NCBI RefSeq assembly: GCF_001039355.2 | Contig: NW_019775643.1 | Span: forward strand, 27,626-52,142 | Length of the DNA stretch: 24,517 nucleotides | DNA from: Lingula anatina | Lineage: Eukaryota; Brachiopoda; Lingulata; Lingulida; Lingulidae | Direction of reading: 5' to 3' | Made by a program: the position numbers and the translations under genes | Notes under the pieces: model-generated | The model's input: the letters and a program-made list of their open reading frames with translations, nothing else | Told to the model about the DNA's origin: nothing | Databases searched by the model: none | In this document: positions 20,701-24,517 of the stretch, one piece after another | How positions within the stretch are numbered: position 1 is the stretch's first letter | Layout: every line of letters starts with the position of its first letter

Positions 20701-23700
20701 ACATTTTCAAAGTGTGAACTTGAACTCCCATGGGCCTTATGCTTGTTACACATTTTACTTACATTGGTATTACCTGTTAAGCACAATTTGTTAAATTCAA
20801 AGTTAGTCCCTGGTTTTTTTCTAAAAAGTTTGGTTTTTTGTTAAAATCTCTTAAGAGATTATAACAGAGTATAGCCATCAATGGAGGTCACGTGATCTGA
20901 AGACAAGCTCAGATATCAGAATAATAGCTATAACTGCTGTTTTCGTCGTAAAGCAGAATATATTATATTTCTATGAGTTATTCACAATGTTTTTATTGTG
21001 AAATATAGATTTCATACGAAGAGTTATTATCCCTTTAACTAATGATTATATGATATTTACAGTGGCTGAAGACCCTTCAGTTACAGAGAACAAACTGCTA
21101 GTACATTTATGCTACAAGATGGAAGAGCTGTTTTCTGTAGCAGTTATGCTCCCAAACAATGAGCAAAAGCATGATCTTGTAATTGCTGCAAAAGAATTTA
21201 GGAGGTACATACATCAGCACAACCTTTTTTCTCCTAATATTTATACTTTTATATTATACTTACCCTTTTGATACCTTTTTTAAGTGCATTATAATATTCA
21301 ATTTTGCGTGCTACATTCTCCTTTTCAGTAGGTAAGTTATCATAAAGAATTGATATATATATATAAACATGCAAGTTGTGGAAAAGTTTTATTGCTTCAT
21401 CAGAAAAAAATTTAACTAATTGAGTTTATACTCTTTGAGTTGGTTAATTTTTTTAAACCAGTGAGCCTAAAAAAATTTTAAGGTAGTACCATGAAATAAT
21501 ATCTTTCTTTAAAGGCGTGGGAAGAATGCTCCAATCTTAAAGATAAGAAGAATGGACTGGAATCAGGTTCCTGGTTTGGACATTCCTGTGGCATTGGCAC
21601 AAGAAGAGCCATCATTACTGTTTACTGATACTCTACAGGCTGCAACGCTGAACTGGGATGTCAAAGGTCTCCAAGATGTTTTGGATGGAAAGGCTAGTTA
21701 CAGGTACTTCCTTTTTGAGTATGAACAGAATCGGCCTGATTGGTGTACATTTATGGTAATGATTCTCTTTTTTTTTTATTTTTGCACAATTTTGGTGATC
21801 CTTGCCTCATATTTAAGTGACAAACTGTATTTCTGTTTTCCTTTTTTTGCTGAGTGGCTTTGTTTGGTAAAAAGGTTTGTTGCTTCTGAAAATCTGCAGG
21901 ATCGGATAACAATTACAGTAATTTTTTTTTATTTTTGCACAATTTTGGCAATTGATGGTTGCCTCCATAAGTACCAAACAATATTTTTGTTTTAGATTAA
22001 ATTTATTGAATGGCTTTGTTTATAAAGTGACCTGTTGCTATCTACATTGGCTATGTGCTAGCAATCCATTTATTTGAATTATTTGTTTAATGATGTGAAA
22101 TAAAGAAAATCTTTCTAAAGTTTTTTTTCCAAAGAAGTAAATGTCTTTTTCTACCTAAGACGCATGGCCTTGTTTAAATGTTGCAATGAAGTTTTTTTTT
22201 ATGTTTAGTGTCTGTATATTGGTCAGCTTTGCTGTCTAGTTTTGTAACATCAGAGTAACACCTTAGTGAAAGAAAGGACTGTCACTTGAACATTTTACAT
22301 GTGTTATTGTTTGAAAGGTGCTGATTAAGGAATGATGATTAGCATTTGTAATTTTCTACTAATTAAGTGACCTATTTATTATCCATTTAGAGACACGGTC
22401 TATGAAGAACCTATCCCTGTTGTGATGTTAAGGATAAAGACTTTGTTTCTGATTGGTTCTACTGACCAGGCAGAGAGGCTATCTCAAATGGGGATACAAA
22501 TGCTTTTGGAGATCTCGAACAAGGTACATGTGGGTTGTAAGCTAGAGTACAATGGCCTGAATATCCCATAACCTATGCTTTATTGAGCACCTGATATTCA
22601 ATTGTTTTTATGCTTTATGTTGTTATCTTTTAATTTTGTTTTTTTTTACCAATAATTGCAGTATTCAACATAATGCAAAGCAATGCAAAGACAATTTTGT
22701 TATGATACACACATAAGTTTTATAGATAATTTTTCACCTTTTGCTTAAGGAACAAAATATTATAGCAGTAATTATGTGTAAACTAGAATATTGTCTGCAA
22801 AGGTTTTTGCAGCTATAGCTAGGTGACTTGGGTATCTTATCAGTACTATGCAATTTTATATTTGTTAGTATTCCATTATCCCAACGGACTCTCAGCAAAA
22901 TTTCATACAGCCCCAAAACACTGATGTGAAACGAGTGACAAGATCTATGATGAAGAATGCTGCCTCAGGGAAAAGGACTAAAGCAAGTAAGCTAGGTTAT
23001 CTTTCTATATGATGGTGACTAAATAATTATGGTAGTTTAAGAATTTAAATAGGAGGTGGAGTTGCTTTATTGTTTTAGTTGTAACGGAAAAGAAACTAGG
23101 ACAGAGTGCTTTGGGTACATTTTTGGTAAACATTTCATTTTTTTTTTTTTTTGTAATTGATGAATGAATAGTTTTCTCTCTTTCATTTTCAGGATTGACT
23201 GTCACCAAAAATAACAGAAAATCTTACAAACAGGGGAGTATGCTCTCATCTTCTCTGGGTCCAATGCAGATTGTACCTTGCCTTCTTAATCTCTGTGAGG
23301 GTATTAAAGAACTTGCCCTTGAACATGAGACAGAGCAGAGCAGTTGGTTTCTCATTTGCCATGCCTTTTTGAGAGTATTAGATCTTGCACGCTACATGAC
23401 CAGAATAATTAGCAGCTTTAGCTATGGCAGAAGCATACATATGCAGAAGTTGGATAACTTCCTTCTCTGGAACTGCCCTGTGATGGCAGAAATTGCAGCA
23501 AAGGCCACTGACAGCATTCTGTCTTGTGACATGAGGTGCTGGACCCCTGTTTGTCCACTGTATCTGGTACAGTTCCTGGTGGAAGTTGCAAAGGAAAATC
23601 CTCAAAATTATCTCACAGACGTAGAAGAAAGGAGATTGAAGGTGGTCCAACTATGCCAACAGGTGTTGTGCTATGACAACCTCCTAGAAAAGCAAGGGAG

Positions 23701-23794
23701 CAGGGATGAAGAAAGCATTTTGGACATGATTGCCCATGCATTTAGAGATGGATTGAGAGTACATCAGAAAAGAGAGCAAGAGTGGCTTAAAGAA
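17780..23794 (+). CDS. SWIM zinc-finger protein of the ZSWIM4/5/6/8 type, 3'-partial
   Basis: Coding exons 17780-17913, 18268-18463, 18657-18880, 19202-19328, 19525-19702, 20316-20461, 21063-21204, 21515-21703, 22391-22523, 22869-22986 and 23193-23794. Every junction is GT-AG, and the phases join with no stop over about 730 residues. The last exon ends at GTGAGT and the gene runs past the window. The N-terminal part (TLTTKIVAKNYTCKELL ... FPCDEKVFELYAKLA) parallels the start of vertebrate ZSWIM8 and ZSWIM4-6, where this region holds an elongin BC-box. The SWIM finger follows (VNCSACRLVWCRHVIAAILF), then the family hallmark HAPLTETLLNLNREQLQKVI and SEINQTCGAPDPT. The remainder is helical, with a basic linker near VKRVTRSMMKNAASGKRTKA. 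In the family, ZSWIM8 is a substrate receptor of a Cullin-RING ubiquitin ligase that acts in target-directed microRNA decay; whether this divergent protein does so is unknown. The finger has CxxC where CxC is usual. Confidence 0.87.
19741..19770. repeat. TA-rich microsatellite
   Basis: An imperfect (TA)n/(TTTATA)n run in the intron after exon 19525-19702. Confidence 0.7.
20181..20217 (+). repeat. 37-bp dispersed repeat, copy 1
   Basis: Matches 22209-22245 with two mismatches, same orientation, 2 kb apart in two different introns of the ZSWIM gene. It contains GTCAGCTTTGCTGTCTAGTT. This copy sits just before a strong-looking acceptor at 20227-20228. Confidence 0.75.
20591..21038. mobile_element. 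MITE with perfect 23-bp terminal inverted repeats
   Basis: Positions 20591-20613 and 21016-21038 are exact reverse complements, starting TTAAAGGGATAATAACTC on the left and ending in its complement on the right. The element is 448 bp and AT-rich, with no coding capacity, as expected of a non-autonomous DNA transposon. The ends are TTAA, so the target duplication could be TTAA (piggyBac-like) or TA (Tc1/mariner-like); flanking bases do not decide it. It fills most of the intron between exons 20316-20461 and 21063-21204 and ends only 24 bp before the latter. An undetermined base sits inside at 20689. The perfect arms suggest a fairly recent insertion. Confidence 0.82.
21768..22050 (+). repeat. 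Diverged tandem duplication, period about 153-156 bp
   Basis: Two head-to-tail copies share TTTGCACAATTTTGG at 21781-21795 and 21934-21948, a T-rich stretch before each, and TGGCTTTGTTT at about 21855 and 22011. The rest has diverged. It lies in the intron between exons 21515-21703 and 22391-22523. It makes the exon's reading frame appear to continue, but GTACTT at 21704 is the donor. Confidence 0.65.
22209..22245 (+). repeat. 37-bp dispersed repeat, copy 2
   Basis: Partner of 20181-20217, with two mismatches. Confidence 0.75.
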
Positions 23795-23932
23795 GTGAGT
23801 TTGTGGTAAACGCAACCCATATAAAGTAACACAACATGTTTTTGATTTTTAAATCATGGCCTTTTTGATATGCATAAAGAGAAGTAAGGATTTATTTATA
23901 CACATGATATTTGGATATGTCCATTTTTTATT

Positions 23933-23960
23933 ATGTACAGACACAGATGTGTCTGTACAT
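23933..23960. repeat. 28-bp near-perfect palindrome
   Basis: Arms of 13 bp (ATGTACAGACACA and its complement) with a 2-bp centre. It stands directly before a GC- and CpG-rich stretch (about 23966-24016, GTCGTCGCCGATGCC-like units) and the tandem array that follows. It may be the edge of a dispersed element. Confidence 0.85.
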
Positions 23961-24021
23961 ATTGCCATCACCTGCGTCTGTCGTCGCCGATGCCGATGCC
24001 GTCGCCGGCGCCGTGCACTTT

Positions 24022-24517
24022 CCTTGTAAACACGATAAGTGGAGGGCAGTTTTACTTTTTGGCTTAATATTTACAGAGCTGATGAATATTCATAAAACGC
24101 AGGTCAAGTTCGAAAATCGGCATGATCGGGTCATTTTAAGGGAAGTTATGCTGTTTTTTCACTTTTTTCAGCATATATGCAACCCTGTAAACACATTTTA
24201 AGGAAAACCGTTAGGCCTGTTGTCATGAAACTCACAGAAGTAATCAGTCTTATGAAAACGCAGGTCAAGTTCAAAAATCGGCATGATCGGGCCACTGCTT
24301 TAGTAGTTATGCTGTTTTTTTCATTTTTCAGCATATATGAAACACTGTAAACACAATATAAGAAAAACAGATAGGCCAATTGTCATTAAACTCACAGGAG
24401 TGGTCAATCTTATTAAAATGCAGGTTGAGTTCGAAAATTAGCATAATCGGGGCATTATTTTAGAAGTTATGCTGTTTTTTCACATTTCCTCAGATTCAAC
24501 TCTTAGGCATGTTAACA
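24022..24517 (+). repeat. Tandem repeat, unit about 160 bp, running off the window
   Basis: Three recognisable copies: AGGTCAAGTT/AGGTTGAGTT starts at 24101, 24262 and 24422, so the period is 160-161 bp. Each copy then has GAAAATCGGCATGATCGGG-like sequence, GTTATGCTGTTTTTTCA, CAGCATATATG and TGTAAACACA in the same order. A partial diverged unit begins near 24022 with TTGTAAACACGATAAG. Located in the intron after exon 23193-23794. No coding potential. Confidence 0.85.

Noticed and set aside
21704-21995. Continuation of the ZSWIM exon frame past 21703
   Set aside because: The frame becomes Phe/Ile/Leu-rich from T-runs in a tandem repeat. The GTACTT donor joins in phase to the exon at 22391 with family-like sequence.
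1-24517. Prokaryotic systems: operons, CRISPR, phage or defence genes
   Set aside because: Genes are intron-split with GT-AG junctions and animal families; no direct-repeat and spacer array and no ribosome-binding sites ahead of open frames were seen.

Overview
The window is animal nuclear DNA. It is AT-rich, its genes are split by GT-AG introns, and it carries LINE and MITE debris, A-runs and diverged tandem repeats. Gene content (a YIF1 Golgi/ER trafficking protein, a secreted leucine-rich-repeat protein, a ZSWIM-family protein) and repeat style fit a lophotrochozoan invertebrate, probably a mollusc. The phylum is an inference, not something the sequence proves.

Layout. 1-2372: no recognisable gene; it may hold the unseen 5' end of YIF1. 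2373-6048 (+): eight coding exons of YIF1 plus a candidate 30-nt cassette microexon. One exon is present twice around a single N, which looks like an assembly artefact. 6049-7417: shared 3' flank of two convergent genes. 7418-11012 (-): a four-exon gene for an unrecognised protein of 886 residues, coiled-coil at the N-terminus and mostly disordered, with a perfect CRE palindrome 43 bp upstream of its ATG. 11013-12780: divergent intergenic region holding a 5'-truncated LINE insertion with exact 12-bp target-site duplications. 12781-14796 (+): a two-exon secreted or GPI-anchored LRR protein of 409 residues. 14797-16263: its 3' flank. 16264-24517 (+): a ZSWIM-type gene, running off the right edge, with eleven well-supported coding exons and a possible first exon at 16264-16306. 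Its introns hold a compound foldback repeat, a MITE with perfect 23-bp terminal inverted repeats ending 24 bp before an exon, a diverged tandem duplication and, at the right edge, a ~160-bp tandem repeat next to a 28-bp near-palindrome.

The four genes have no evident shared pathway: this is ordinary eukaryotic gene neighbourhood rather than an operon or defence island. No prokaryotic system, CRISPR array, rRNA or tRNA was seen. The most interesting items are the unrecognised disordered protein, the atypical SWIM finger spacing, the MITE abutting a splice acceptor, the compound foldback element, the candidate microexons and the haplotype-junction artefact.
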